A DNA stretch of 64,000 nucleotides from Didemnitutus sp047777955. Its GTDB lineage: Bacteria > Verrucomicrobiota > Verrucomicrobiia > Opitutales > Opitutaceae. The notes under the pieces are model-generated. The model was not told the origin of the DNA, ran no database searches, and saw nothing but the letters and a program-made list of their open reading frames with translations. The position numbers and the translations under genes were made by a program. Below are positions 19,951 through 29,060 of the stretch, piece by piece. The stretch spans positions 4,569,887 through 4,633,886 of the forward strand of contig NZ_CP180537.1 of the NCBI RefSeq assembly GCF_047777955.1. The letters run 5' to 3'. Numbering within the stretch: the first letter of the stretch is position 1; each line of letters starts with the position of its first letter.

Positions 19951-20931
19951 ATGTCCACCGCCGCCGCTGCCACCCCTCCCATCGTCGAGGTGCAGAACCT
20001 CGAGAAACACTTCGGCGGGTTCAAGGCGGTCGCGGGGATCAGCTTCTCCGTGCGGCGCGGCGAGATCTTCGGCTTCCTCGGCCCCAACGGCGCGGGCAAG
20101 TCCACCACCATCCGCCTGCTCTGCGGCCTGCTCACGCCGACCGCGGGCGCAGGCACGGTGGCGGGCTTCGACATCGTGCGCGACACCGAGAAGATCCGCA
20201 CCCGCATCGGCTACATGAGCCAGAAATTCTCCCTCTACGACGAGCTGACGGTGGAGGAGAACATCGATTTCTACAGCGGCATCTACCGCCTCCCGCGCGA
20301 GAAGAAGGCCGCGCGCAAGGACTGGGTGCTGGCGATGGCCGGCCTGCGCGAGCACCGCCACGCGCGCACGGCGGAATTGTCCGGCGGCTGGAAACAGCGC
20401 CTCGCCCTCGGCTGCGCCGTGCTGCACGAGCCGCCGATCCTGTTCCTCGACGAGCCGACCTCCGGCGTCGACCCGAACAGCCGCCGCGCGTTCTGGGACC
20501 TGATCTACGCGCTCTCCGAGCAGGGCGTGACGGTGTTCGTCACGACGCATTACATGGAGGAATCCGAGTATTGCGACCGGCTCGGCATCATCTACCGCGG
20601 CGAGCTCATCGCGCTCGGCACGCCGCGCGAGCTGAAGACCGAGCACATGCCCGAGGCCGTGCTGGAACTCGATTGCGACCGGCCGAACGACGCCATGCTC
20701 GTGCTCGAGCGCCTGCCGGCGGTGAAGGAGATCGCGCTCTTCGGCAAGGGCCTGCACGCCGTCGCGCCCGACCCGGTCGCGGCCGAGACCGCGATCCGCG
20801 GCGCGCTCACGGCCCACGGCTTCCGCCTCGCGCGGCTCGAGCGCATCGTGCCGACGCTGGAGGACGTGTTCGTCTCGCTGATCGAGGCCCGCGACGCCGC
20901 GGCCGGCCGGCAGCAGGAGGTCGCCCGATGA
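19951..20931 (+). CDS. ABC-2 efflux ATPase, second copy (YbhF C-half-like)
   Basis: This 326-residue ATPase has Walker A GPNGAGKSTTI, Q-loop YMSQKFSLYDELTV, signature ELSGGWKQRLALG, Walker B PILFLDEPTSGVDP and switch VTTHYMEESEYCD. All catalytic positions are intact, unlike the first ATPase. The C-terminal 100 residues form the usual regulatory extension (AHGFRLARLERIVPTLEDVF). The stop overlaps the ATG of the first permease (ATGA at 20928). It is expected to pair with the first ATPase under the two permeases. Confidence 0.93.
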   Translation: MSTAAAATPPIVEVQNLEKHFGGFKAVAGISFSVRRGEIFGFLGPNGAGKSTTIRLLCGLLTPTAGAGTVAGFDIVRDTEKIRTRIGYMSQKFSLYDELTVEENIDFYSGIYRLPREKKAARKDWVLAMAGLREHRHARTAELSGGWKQRLALGCAVLHEPPILFLDEPTSGVDPNSRRAFWDLIYALSEQGVTVFVTTHYMEESEYCDRLGIIYRGELIALGTPRELKTEHMPEAVLELDCDRPNDAMLVLERLPAVKEIALFGKGLHAVAPDPVAAETAIRGALTAHGFRLARLERIVPTLEDVFVSLIEARDAAAGRQQEVAR

Positions 20932-22061
20932 ACCCGCGCCGCCTCTGGGCCGTCGCCCGCAAGGAAGCGCTGCACATCCGCCGCGATCCGCGCAGCCTCA
21001 TCCTCGCCGTCGGCATCCCGATGCTGATGCTGCTGATGTTCGGCTACGCGCTCACGCTCGACGTCGACCGCGTGCCCTTCGTCGTCTGGGACCAGGGCCG
21101 GAGCGTGGAGAGCCGGGAGCTCACCGCGCACTTCACCGCCACGCGCTACTTCGATTTCCGCGGCACGGTGAGCAGCTACGCCGAGGTGGAGCGCGCGATC
21201 GACACGCGCGACGCGATGCTCGCGCTCGTGCTGTCGCCGGACTTCGGCCCGCGCATCGCCGCCGGCCGCGCCGCGGGCGTGCAGGCGATCGCCGACGGCT
21301 CCGATTCCAACACCGCCGGCATCGTGCTCGGCTACACGACGGCGATCGCGACCGCCTACAACCAGCAGGTCGCGCTCGACCAGGTGCGCCGCGTCGCCGG
21401 CCTCGCCCCGCCCGCCGCCCTCGACCTGCGGCCGCGCGTCTGGTTCAACGCCGACCTCGAGAGCCGCAACTTCATCGTCCCCGGCATCATGGCGGTGATC
21501 ATGGGCCTGATCGCCGCGCTGCTCACCTCGCTGACCATCGCGCGGGAGTGGGAGCGCGGCACGATGGAGCAGCTCGTCTCCACGCCGGTGAAGCCGGCCG
21601 AGCTCATCCTCGGCAAGCTTCTGCCCTACTCCGCCATCGGCCTGGCCAACCTCGCCCTCTCCGTCGTGATGGCGGTGTTCCTCTTCCACGTGCCGCTGCG
21701 CGGCAGCGTCGTGCTCCTGTTCAGCGTCGGCACGGTGTTCGTGATCGGCACGCTCGCCCAGGGCGTGCTCATCAGCACGATCGCGCGCCAGCAGCTCCTC
21801 GCCAGCCAGATGGCGATGATCTCGACCTTCCTGCCCGCGTTCCTGCTCTCCGGCTTCGCCTTCGCCATCGCCAACATGCCGCTGCCGGTGCAGGGCATCA
21901 CCTACATCGTGCCCGCGCGGTATTTCGTCGCGCTGGTCAAGGGCATCTTCCTGCGCGGCGTCGGGCTGGAGGTCCTCTGGGCCGACGCGGCCTTCCTCGT
22001 CGGCTTCACCCTCTTCGTCATCGCCGTCTCGATCCGCAAGACGCGCAAGACCCTCGGCTGA
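20928..22061 (+). CDS. ABC-2 permease (YbhS-like)
   Basis: This 377-residue permease has an N-terminal cytoplasmic elbow RKEALHIRRDPRSLILAVGI, a first helix, a large periplasmic domain of about 140 residues and five C-terminal helices. The ABC-2 signature ESRNFIVPGIMAVIMGLIAA and REWERGTMEQLVSTPVKPAE (coupling helix) are present. The paralogue immediately downstream shares the same layout and motifs (DSNTA, WFNADLESRNF), so the pair is a duplicated heterodimer. The start overlaps the ATPase stop by four bases. Confidence 0.92.
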   Translation: MNPRRLWAVARKEALHIRRDPRSLILAVGIPMLMLLMFGYALTLDVDRVPFVVWDQGRSVESRELTAHFTATRYFDFRGTVSSYAEVERAIDTRDAMLALVLSPDFGPRIAAGRAAGVQAIADGSDSNTAGIVLGYTTAIATAYNQQVALDQVRRVAGLAPPAALDLRPRVWFNADLESRNFIVPGIMAVIMGLIAALLTSLTIAREWERGTMEQLVSTPVKPAELILGKLLPYSAIGLANLALSVVMAVFLFHVPLRGSVVLLFSVGTVFVIGTLAQGVLISTIARQQLLASQMAMISTFLPAFLLSGFAFAIANMPLPVQGITYIVPARYFVALVKGIFLRGVGLEVLWADAAFLVGFTLFVIAVSIRKTRKTLG

Positions 22062-22062
22062 C

Positions 22063-23193
22063 ATGTGGGAACGCATCCTCACCATCCTGCGCAAGGAGTT
22101 CCGCTCCGTCCTCCGCGACCCGCGGATGCGGCTCGTCATCATCGGCGTGCCGCTGCTGCAGACCCTGATCTTCGGCTACGCCGTCTCGCTCGACGTCAAG
22201 CACGTGAAGCTCGTGGTGCTCGACCGCGACGGCACGCCGGCCAGCCGCGCGCTCGTGGCGCGCTTCACCGGCTCGGCCTACTTCGACGCCATCCGCTACA
22301 CGCAGGACGAGGGCGACGCCCGCGCCCTGATCGACGCCGCGGACGCCGCCGCCGCGCTCCAGATCAACGCCGGCTACCAGGAGCAGCTCCGCGGCGGACG
22401 CACGGCGGCGGTGCAGCTGATCGTCGACGGCTCGGACTCGAACACGGCGCGCTTCGTCGTGAACTACGCGGCGCAGATCGCGGCGGCGGCCAACACCGAG
22501 TTCCTGCTCGACTCGGCGCGGCGCCTCGCCGGCCGCACGATCGAGACCGGCCGCGCCGACCTGCAGCCGCGCGCGTGGTTCAACGCCGACCTCGAGAGCC
22601 GTAATTTCTACGTGCCGGGCATCATCGCCATGCTGGTCATGCTCGTCGGCCTCATGCTCACGAGCATGGCGATCGTGCGCGAGAAGGAGGTCGGCACCAT
22701 CGAGCAGGTGATGGTGACGCCGATCCGTCCGGTGGAGTTCATCCTCGGCAAGTGCGCGCCGTTCGCCGTGGTCGGCTTCGTCAACACCGCCATGGTCACC
22801 GCGATCGCGCTGCTGTGGTTCGGGATCCCGTTCCGCGGCAGCTTCCTGCTCCTCCTGCTCGGCGTCGCGCTCTTTTTGCTCAGCACGCTCGGCATCGGGC
22901 TGTTCATCTCGACCGTCAGCCAGACGCAGCAGCAGGCGATGATGACGACGTTCTTCTTCTTTTTCCCCGCGATGCTGTTCTCGGGCTTCATCTTCCCGAT
23001 CGCGAACATGCCGGCGGTCTTCCAGTGGCTCAGCCTGCTCGACCCGCTGCGCTACATGCTGGTGATCATCCGCGGCGTGTTCCTGAAGGGCGTGGGCTTC
23101 GGCGTGCTCTGGCCGCAGCTGGCGGCGCTGCTCGCGCTCGGCGTGGTCGTGATGACCTTCGCCGTGCGCCGCTTCCACAAGAACCTCGCCTAG
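22063..23193 (+). CDS. ABC-2 permease (YbhR-like)
   Basis: This 376-residue permease is homologous to the preceding gene: RKEFRSVLRDPRMRLVIIGV, DGSDSNTARFVVNYAAQIAA, WFNADLESRNFYVPGIIAML and REKEVGTIEQVMVTPIRPVE as coupling helix. It is the last gene of the six-gene efflux operon. Its stop codon overlaps the stop of the convergent DUF393 gene (23190-23193), leaving no room for a separate terminator. Confidence 0.92.
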   Translation: MWERILTILRKEFRSVLRDPRMRLVIIGVPLLQTLIFGYAVSLDVKHVKLVVLDRDGTPASRALVARFTGSAYFDAIRYTQDEGDARALIDAADAAAALQINAGYQEQLRGGRTAAVQLIVDGSDSNTARFVVNYAAQIAAAANTEFLLDSARRLAGRTIETGRADLQPRAWFNADLESRNFYVPGIIAMLVMLVGLMLTSMAIVREKEVGTIEQVMVTPIRPVEFILGKCAPFAVVGFVNTAMVTAIALLWFGIPFRGSFLLLLLGVALFLLSTLGIGLFISTVSQTQQQAMMTTFFFFFPAMLFSGFIFPIANMPAVFQWLSLLDPLRYMLVIIRGVFLKGVGFGVLWPQLAALLALGVVVMTFAVRRFHKNLA

Positions 23194-23627
23194 AGGAAAC
23201 GCTGCGCCCACTCCGCCCGCGCCAGCGGGCGCGGCCGGTAGGCGCCGAACAGCCGGTGGCGCCCGCGCGCGACCAGCCGGTAGACGCCGTCGCGCCAGCC
23301 GCGCGGCACGACGCGCAGCTCCGCCAGCGCGCCCGCCGCGCCGCCCGCGGTGGCGCACGCCGCGAGCACGGCATCGGTGCGGACGAGGAAGCGGCCCGGT
23401 TCCTCGCGGCGCCGCCAGTCGGGCACGAAGATCAGCGTGTCGAAATCCGCCGTCGGCAGGCCCTGCATCCGCAGGAACGCCTGCGCCGCGCCGCCCTGCA
23501 GCGGCGCGTAGTGCAGCGCGCCCGCGCGGTCCGCGCGCAGCAAGGCGCGCACGCAGGCCTGACACAGGCCGCACTCGCCGTCGAACAGCAGCACGGGCAG
23601 CGGCGCGGCGATGGCAGCGGGCGCCAT
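23190..23627 (-). CDS. DCC-family (DUF393) thiol-disulfide oxidoreductase-like protein
   Basis: This 145-residue protein of the DUF393/DCC family opens with LLFDGECGLCQACVRALL. D16 and the cysteines C19 and C22 form the D-x-x-C-x-x-C motif that gives the family its name. Other family marks follow: LHYAPLQGG and FLVRTDAVLAAC. These proteins have a thioredoxin-like fold and are assumed to have redox activity, but substrates are unknown. The start ATG 23627 lies seven bases after the MgtE stop, so it is probably cotranscribed with MgtE. Confidence 0.88.
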   Translation of the reverse strand: MAPAAIAAPLPVLLFDGECGLCQACVRALLRADRAGALHYAPLQGGAAQAFLRMQGLPTADFDTLIFVPDWRRREEPGRFLVRTDAVLAACATAGGAAGALAELRVVPRGWRDGVYRLVARGRHRLFGAYRPRPLARAEWAQRFL

Positions 23628-23634
23628 GGCGGCG

Positions 23635-25020
23635 TCAGAGCAGCGTCCCGCGCAGGATGAGGAACGCGACCGTGAAGTAGATCACGAGGCCGGTGACGTC
23701 GACCAGCGTCGCCACGAACGGCGCGCTCGAGGTCGCGGGGTCGAAGCCGACCTTCTTGAGGATCAGCGGCAGCATCGAGCCCATCAGCGAGCCCCACAGC
23801 ACGATGCCGATGAGCGACGCGCCGACGGTCGACGCAACCAGCAGGTAGTGCGGGCCGTAGATGTCGCTGAATTGCGCCCAGATCAGGATGCGGAAGAAGC
23901 CGATCGTGCCGAGGATCACGCCGAGCATGAGGCCGGCGGCAAGTTCGCGGCGCATGACGCGCCACCAGTCGCGCAGGCGGAACTCGCCCAGCGCCAGGGC
24001 GCGGATGACGAGCGTGGCGGCCTGCGAGCCGGCGTTGCCGCCGGAGCTGATGATGAGGGGGACGAAGAGCGCGAGCACGACGGCCTTGGCGATCTCGTCC
24101 TCGAAGTAACTCATCGCCGTCGCCGTGAGCATCTCGCCGAGGAAGAGGACGACGAGCCAGCCGGCGCGCTTCCGCACCATCTTGGTCAGCGCGATGGTGG
24201 TGTAGGGCTCGTCGAGGGCCTCGCTGCCGCCGAGCTTCTGGATGTCCTCGGTGGCCTCCTCGGCGGCGACGTCGAGCATGTCGTCGGCGGTGACGATGCC
24301 GATGAGCTTGCCGTCCGCGTTCGTCACGGGGAGGGCGACGCGGTCGTATTGCCGGAAAACCTGCAGCGCCTTCTCGCGATCGTCCTCCGGGTGGAGGGTG
24401 GCGTAGTTGCCGTCCATGAGCGCGCTGACCTTCGTCTCGGGCGAGGCGAGCAGGAAGCGGCGAATGCGGATGTCATCGAGCAGGATGCCGCCCTCGTCGG
24501 TCACGTAGACCATGTTGAGCGTCTCGCGGTCGTAGCCGTGCTCGCGGATGTATTCGAGCGCCTCGCGCACGGTCCACTCCGGGCGCACCGCGACGAAATC
24601 GAGCGTCATCATGCGACCGACGCTGTGCTCCGGGTAGGCGAGCAGGTCCTGGGCGATCTTCCGTTCGCCCGGCGAGAGCCAGCAGAGCATCTGCATGGCG
24701 AGGTCGAGCGGGAGCTCGTGGAGGAAGGCCGTGCGGTCGTCGGGCGGCAGCTCGTTCAGCAGCGCGGCGGCCTGCGGCTGGGTGAGCGTCTTGAGCAGCT
24801 TGTATTTCGCGGTGTGCTCGAGGTAGGCGAAGGTCGCGCCGGCGAGCTGCGGCGGGCAGTGGCGGAAGAGGATGCCGAGCTGCTCGACCGGCAGCTCGGA
24901 GAGGATCGGCGCGAGGTCGGACGCCAGCCACGGGGCGAGCTTCGCCTTCAGGGCGGCGAAGTTCTTGTTGTCGATCAGCGCCGAAATCTCGGCGCGGAGT
25001 GAGCTGGCTTGCGACGGCAC
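23635..25020 (-). CDS. mgtE: MgtE-family magnesium transporter
   Basis: This 461-residue protein has full MgtE architecture. A helical N domain covers about 10-130 (PWLASDLAPILSELPVEQLG, LPPDDRTAFLHELPLDLAMQ). Two CBS domains cover about 140-265 (VGRMMTLDFVAVRPEWTVRE, VTADDMLDVAAEEATEDIQK). Five transmembrane helices follow, with VPLIISSGGNAGSQAATLVI as the pore signature and VDVTGLVIYFTVAF as the last helix. It is a Mg2+-gated Mg2+ channel or importer in the inner membrane, and the CBS domains sense cytosolic Mg2+. It starts at GTG 25020 (MPSQASSLRAEIS). Confidence 0.95.
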   Translation of the reverse strand: MPSQASSLRAEISALIDNKNFAALKAKLAPWLASDLAPILSELPVEQLGILFRHCPPQLAGATFAYLEHTAKYKLLKTLTQPQAAALLNELPPDDRTAFLHELPLDLAMQMLCWLSPGERKIAQDLLAYPEHSVGRMMTLDFVAVRPEWTVREALEYIREHGYDRETLNMVYVTDEGGILLDDIRIRRFLLASPETKVSALMDGNYATLHPEDDREKALQVFRQYDRVALPVTNADGKLIGIVTADDMLDVAAEEATEDIQKLGGSEALDEPYTTIALTKMVRKRAGWLVVLFLGEMLTATAMSYFEDEIAKAVVLALFVPLIISSGGNAGSQAATLVIRALALGEFRLRDWWRVMRRELAAGLMLGVILGTIGFFRILIWAQFSDIYGPHYLLVASTVGASLIGIVLWGSLMGSMLPLILKKVGFDPATSSAPFVATLVDVTGLVIYFTVAFLILRGTLL

Positions 25021-25096
25021 GGCGGCACCCTACGCGCCGGGTCGCGGCTGGCAATGCGCAACGCGCCGGCGCCCCCGCGAACGTCGCGGACGGGCC

Positions 25097-26344
25097 TCAG
25101 GCCTTGGCGCCCATCGCCGGCAGGGAGGCGACGTGCACCGTCTGCGTCGGGAAGGCGAAGGACAGGCCGCGGGCCTCGACGGCGCGCATGATGCCGAAGT
25201 TGATCCGCTGGCGCACCTGCATGTGCTTCGCGAAGTCGGCATCCTTGATCACGTAGACCAGCCAGACGTCGAGCGACGACGCGCCGTAGTCGCGGAAGTA
25301 GACGTGGGTGTCGGGGGCGTTCACGGCCGGGTCGGCCTCGATCAGGCGGCGGATGTCGGCCACGAGGCCCTCGAGGTTCTGCGGATGGGCGTCGTAGGCG
25401 ACGCCGATGACCTGCTCGACGCGGCGGGCGGTGAAGCGCGAGAGGTTGATGATCGACTCGTTGGCGACGGTGCGGTTCGGGACGGTGACGAGCGAGCGGT
25501 CGGTCTTGCGGATCTTGGTCGAGCGGAGGCCGATGTCCTCGACCGTGCCGGTGTGCGAACCGATCGTGACCGTTTCGCCGATGCGGAACGGCTGGTCGGT
25601 CGCCACGACGACGGAGCCGAAGATGTTGGCGATGGTGTCCTGCGCGGCGAGGGCGAAGGCCAAGCCGCCGATGCCGAGGGCGCCGAGGGCGGCCTTCACG
25701 TCGTAGCCGAGGCTCTGGACGGTGACGAGGATGCCGACGAGGACGAAGACCGTGATGAGGAATTTCTTGATCCACGGCATGAAGGCCGCGACGCCCATCT
25801 GCTTTTCCAGCGCGACCTCGTGCGCGTGCTCGAGCACGGCGGAGAAGGCGCGGTAGAGGCCCCAGAAGATCGCGGCGGAGAAGGCGACGGTGGAGCCGAG
25901 GGCGACGTAGTGGTCGGTGTTCTCGGAGAGCTTCAGCACCTTCAACGACGCGAAGATGCCGAGCAGCATCACGAAGGTGGCGGTCGGCGCCTCCATCGCG
26001 GGGAAGAGCTTGTCGTCGAGCGTCGTCTCGGTCTTCGAGGCGAGCTTCTTCAGGTAGTGGAAGATGATGTTGGTGACGACGTGGCGGAGCAGCACGCCGC
26101 AGAGGAGGAAGGCCGCGGCGATGCCGTAGTGCGTCAGGGTGTTGGAGCCGTCGCTCGGCACATGGAGCGCGGCGAGCACGACGTCGACGAGGTGCTCGAG
26201 CAGGTCGGGCGTGCGCTCGAGGGCGACGGCCGCAGCGGCGGCGGCTTTCTGGCCGGCGTCGGTGGTCGCGGCGGCCTGCGCCAGCGCGAGGGCCGGGGCG
26301 CCGAACGCGGCGAGGACAACGGGAAGGGAGCGGTGGAAATTCAT
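25097..26344 (-). CDS. MscS-family mechanosensitive channel with signal peptide
   Basis: This 415-residue protein has a signal peptide (SLPVVLAAFGAPALALAQAA), several helices and a complete MscS core. The pore helix is ALGALGIGGLAFALAAQDTI (glycine/alanine packing). The beta domain is FRIGETVTIGSHTGTVEDIG and LRSTKIRKTDRSLVTVPNRT, followed by an alpha/beta cage C-terminus. It is expected to release solutes on hypo-osmotic shock. The final strand VHVASLPAMGAKA ends the protein without extra domains. It is separated from MgtE by 76 bases and oriented the same way. Confidence 0.92.
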   Translation of the reverse strand: MNFHRSLPVVLAAFGAPALALAQAAATTDAGQKAAAAAAVALERTPDLLEHLVDVVLAALHVPSDGSNTLTHYGIAAAFLLCGVLLRHVVTNIIFHYLKKLASKTETTLDDKLFPAMEAPTATFVMLLGIFASLKVLKLSENTDHYVALGSTVAFSAAIFWGLYRAFSAVLEHAHEVALEKQMGVAAFMPWIKKFLITVFVLVGILVTVQSLGYDVKAALGALGIGGLAFALAAQDTIANIFGSVVVATDQPFRIGETVTIGSHTGTVEDIGLRSTKIRKTDRSLVTVPNRTVANESIINLSRFTARRVEQVIGVAYDAHPQNLEGLVADIRRLIEADPAVNAPDTHVYFRDYGASSLDVWLVYVIKDADFAKHMQVRQRINFGIMRAVEARGLSFAFPTQTVHVASLPAMGAKA

Positions 26345-26457
26345 GGGAAGTTTCTCGTAGAAAGCGCCCCTCCCCCTCTTGTCAAAGATTTAGCCCGTCC
26401 CGGGCGCCGCTTTAGCCGCTTGCCCCGGTCCGAATCCCTCCCCCAGATTCCGGGCCC

Positions 26458-27408
26458 ATGTCACTGCCGCTCGCACTCTTCAGCTCGATGCCCTGGTGGG
26501 CGTGGGCCGGGTTCCTCGCCTTCATCGGCGTGATGCTCGCGCTGGACCTCGGCGTGTTCAACCGGAAGAGCCACGTCGTCAGCCTGAAGGAGGCGCTGGC
26601 GTGGTGCGCGGTGTGGTTCGGCCTGGCGATGGCCTTCAACCTCCTCGTCTCGCAGAAGCTGGGCACGCAGGCGGGGCTGGAGTTCTTCACCGGCTACATC
26701 GTCGAGCTGTGCCTGAGCGTCGACAACGTCTTCGTCTTCATCGTCATCTTCCAATACTTCCGCGTCGAGCCGCGCTACCAGCACCGCGTGCTGTTCTGGG
26801 GCATCGTCGGCGCCGTGCTGATGCGCGCGCTGTTCATCTTCGCCGGCATCAGCCTGATCAACGCCTTCCACTGGATCATCTACGTCTTCGGCGCGTTCCT
26901 CGTCTACACCGGCATCAAGCTCGCGCTGCCGAAGAAGGACGACGGCTTCGAGCCGGAGAAGAACCCGGCGGTGAAGCTCGCGCGGAAGGTGTTCCCGGTG
27001 ACGACGACCTTCGAGGGCGGACATTTCTTCACCCGGCAAAACGGCCGCCTCGCGGCCACGCCGCTGTTCCTCGTGCTCGTCGTGGTGGAGACGACCGACG
27101 TCATGTTCGCGCTCGACTCGATCCCCGCGGTGATCGCGATCACGCGCAACGAGTTCATCGTTTTCACGTCGAACATCTTCGCGATCCTCGGCCTGCGCTC
27201 GCTCTACTTCGCGGTGTCGGGCGTGATGCAGCTCTTCCGCTTCCTCAACATCGGCCTTGCCGTCATCCTCGTCTTCGTGGGCCTGAAGATGCTCGCGTCG
27301 CACTACGTCAGCGTGCCGATCCACCTCTCGCTCGGCATCATCGGCGCCGTGCTCGCCGCCTCGATCGTCGCCTCGGTGATGATCCCGCAGGCGCGGAAGG
27401 AGCCGTGA
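26458..27408 (+). CDS. TerC-family integral membrane protein
   Basis: This 316-residue protein has the TerC/Alx layout of about nine helices. Signatures are LDLGVFNRKSHVVSLKEAL, ELCLSVDNVFVFIVIFQYF (the conserved acidic E..SVDN motif), FWGIVGAVLMRALFIFAG and VVETTDVMFALDSIPAVIA (second acidic motif). TerC/Alx proteins are associated with metal (Mn2+) homeostasis, tellurite phenotypes and metal loading of exported proteins. No other ter genes lie nearby, so the Mn2+/Alx-type role is more likely. Start ATG 26458. Confidence 0.93.
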   Translation: MSLPLALFSSMPWWAWAGFLAFIGVMLALDLGVFNRKSHVVSLKEALAWCAVWFGLAMAFNLLVSQKLGTQAGLEFFTGYIVELCLSVDNVFVFIVIFQYFRVEPRYQHRVLFWGIVGAVLMRALFIFAGISLINAFHWIIYVFGAFLVYTGIKLALPKKDDGFEPEKNPAVKLARKVFPVTTTFEGGHFFTRQNGRLAATPLFLVLVVVETTDVMFALDSIPAVIAITRNEFIVFTSNIFAILGLRSLYFAVSGVMQLFRFLNIGLAVILVFVGLKMLASHYVSVPIHLSLGIIGAVLAASIVASVMIPQARKEP

Positions 27409-27415
27409 GCCGCGC

Positions 27416-28044
27416 TCAGGCGCGGACGCCCTTCGCGCAGACGTCCGCCACGTCGGCGAGGTCGACCAGCACCGGCAGCGCCGACTCCAGGCGCCCCAGC
27501 GCCGGCGCACGGGAGAACGAACCCTGCTCGACGTAGCAGACCCAGCCGTCCTGGCGCGTGAACACCCCTGCGGCGCCGGCCGCGCGCACCGCGGCGAGCT
27601 TCTGGCGGATCTCCGGCACCAGCGCCGCGGCGAATTCCACCGGCCGGTTGGTCGTGATGAACCACTCGGCGTCGAACCGCGCCTCGCCGACCCGGATCTC
27701 CTTCGCGCCGAAAAATTCGCTGATCTTCGTCAGCACCCCTGCCCGCGCAGCTCGAAGGCCACGTCGCCCGCCGCCGGGGTCTCGACGCCCGCGACGATCC
27801 ACTGCCGCCGCGACTTGCCGGCGCCGGTGCTGTAGGTCCAGAAGCGCACGTGCCGCCCCTGCCAGCGGCCCTCGAGGCGATGCTGATCCAGGCCCAGCAG
27901 GCGCTGGCCGCGGACAACCTGCAGCCCGAGGCGGCTGGCCAGCGCCGCCAGGTTTTCCAGGCCCTTGCGGTGGGCCCGCACGCTCAGCCCGATGATGCCC
28001 GCCATCACGGCGAGGCCGAGGACGACGATCACGAACGCTTCCAT
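27416..28044 (-). CDS. Unknown single-pass membrane protein (frame break near 27737)
   Basis: A protein of about 209 residues. The N-terminal helix MEAFVIVVLGLAVMAGIIGL is followed by a soluble domain (LQVVRGQRLLGLDQHRLEGR, VRFWTYSTGAGKSRRQWIVA) and, in another frame, a C-terminal half (KEIRVGEARFDAEWFITTNR, GRLESALPVLVDLADV). One G lost near 27737 accounts for the break and gives FELRGQGVLTKISEFFGAKE. The fold resembles DUF3137-like membrane-anchored domains in which a tail faces the cytoplasm, but this is a weak impression. It converges on TerC. Confidence 0.6.
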
Positions 28045-28106
28045 GCCCGGCAGCAAATCCTCGCCGCGGCGGACACACGAGCGCGAATGCATGGCCCCGG
28101 CGCCCG

Positions 28107-28147
28107 GAAAACAAAGCCGCCGGGCCCGCTAAGCGGACTCCGGCGGC
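28107..28147 (-). terminator. Terminator of the Hsp20 pair
   Basis: An eight-base outer stem (28116-28123 with 28140-28147) encloses an inner CCGC/GCGG stem. On the minus strand it is followed by TTTGTTTTCC. It lies 45 bases after the stop of the downstream Hsp20 gene. Confidence 0.7.
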
Positions 28148-28191
28148 GGCTCGGGCACACACAAGCACCGAGCGTTACCCCTAAAGGTGGT

Positions 28192-28602
28192 TCAGTTCAC
28201 CGCGATCTTGCGCGGCTTCACCGCCTCGGCCTTCGGCAGCGAGACGCGGAGCACGCCGTCCTTCAGCTCGGCGTGGATCTTGTCCACGTCGACCGAGTTG
28301 TCGTGCTCGAGCGACAGCGCGTAGGGCGCGTCGACCGTCTCGCGGTAGAGCGGCGTCCAGCCCTCGGGCTTCGCCCAGCCGCGGCGGCCGCGGATGCTGA
28401 GGATGCCGTCCTCGGCGGAGAGCTCGAGGCCGTCCTTGGCGACGCCGGGCAGGTAGACCGTCAGGCCCCAGGCTTCGGCGTTCTCCTTCAGCTCGTAGAC
28501 GGGCTTGAGGGTGAACTCCGGCGCGGTGGACGCGGCGGCATTGTCCTCGCGGCGCGCGATGGCGCGGGAGAGGCGGGGAACGATCTGGTTGAAGAGAGTC
28601 AT
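28192..28602 (-). CDS. Hsp20/alpha-crystallin small heat-shock protein (second of pair)
   Basis: A 136-residue small chaperone with alpha-crystallin domain (YELKENAEAWGLTVYLPGVA, LSAEDGILSIRGRRGW, ALSLEHDNSVDVDKIHAELK) and the conserved DGVLRVSLPK ending. It lacks the C-terminal I-x-I/V tail in classic form, ending KPRKIAVN. It follows the other Hsp20 gene by 26 bases in the same operon. The two differ strongly in the N-terminal arm, so they probably form mixed or distinct oligomers. Its role is to hold unfolded proteins during heat stress. Start ATG 28602. Confidence 0.93.
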   Translation of the reverse strand: MTLFNQIVPRLSRAIARREDNAAASTAPEFTLKPVYELKENAEAWGLTVYLPGVAKDGLELSAEDGILSIRGRRGWAKPEGWTPLYRETVDAPYALSLEHDNSVDVDKIHAELKDGVLRVSLPKAEAVKPRKIAVN

Positions 28603-28628
28603 GGCGGGTTTTCCTCCGGGAAAAGGGT

Positions 28629-29060
28629 TCAGTTGACGTTGATGGCGATCTTGCGCGGCTTGGCCTGCTCCTGCTTGGGGAGCGTGACCGTGAGCACGCC
28701 GTTCTCGAGGGCGGCGCTGACCTTGTCGGCCTGCACGCTCTCGGGGATGGTGATCGAGCGGCTGAAGCTGAACGACTGCTCGCCCTCCTTGCGGGTGGCG
28801 TTGATCGTCAGGTAGTCCTCGACCATCTCGACGGCGATGTCCTCGCGCTTCACGCCCGGGAGCTCGGCGCGGACGTAGGTGTTGTCCTTGTCCTCGTAGA
28901 GGTCGACGGGGAAGCGCGGCGTCGCCGGCGCGGCGACGTCCGCCAGAGCGGTTTCGAAGAGACGATCGATTTCCGACTCCAGACCGGTCCACGGATTCTG
29001 GAAAGCGGACCCGCGAAAGAGGGTCGCGCGCGGCTGGGAATAGCGAATGAGGCGATACAT
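28629..29060 (-). CDS. Hsp20/alpha-crystallin small heat-shock protein (first of pair)
   Basis: A 143-residue class A-like small heat-shock protein: MYRLIRYSQPRATLFRGSAF arm, FPVDLYEDKDNTYVRAELPG, VEDYLTINATRKEGEQSFSF, ALENGVLTVTLPKQEQAKPR, with KIAIN as the C-terminal I-x-I-type tail. The start ATG 29060 has an AGGAGA ribosome binding site nine bases upstream. It is the first gene of a two-gene operon closed by the terminator at 28107. The sequence upstream holds a CCAGCGCTGG palindrome (29092-29101) but neither a CIRCE element nor a clear heat-shock sigma promoter. Confidence 0.94.
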   Translation of the reverse strand: MYRLIRYSQPRATLFRGSAFQNPWTGLESEIDRLFETALADVAAPATPRFPVDLYEDKDNTYVRAELPGVKREDIAVEMVEDYLTINATRKEGEQSFSFSRSITIPESVQADKVSAALENGVLTVTLPKQEQAKPRKIAINVN

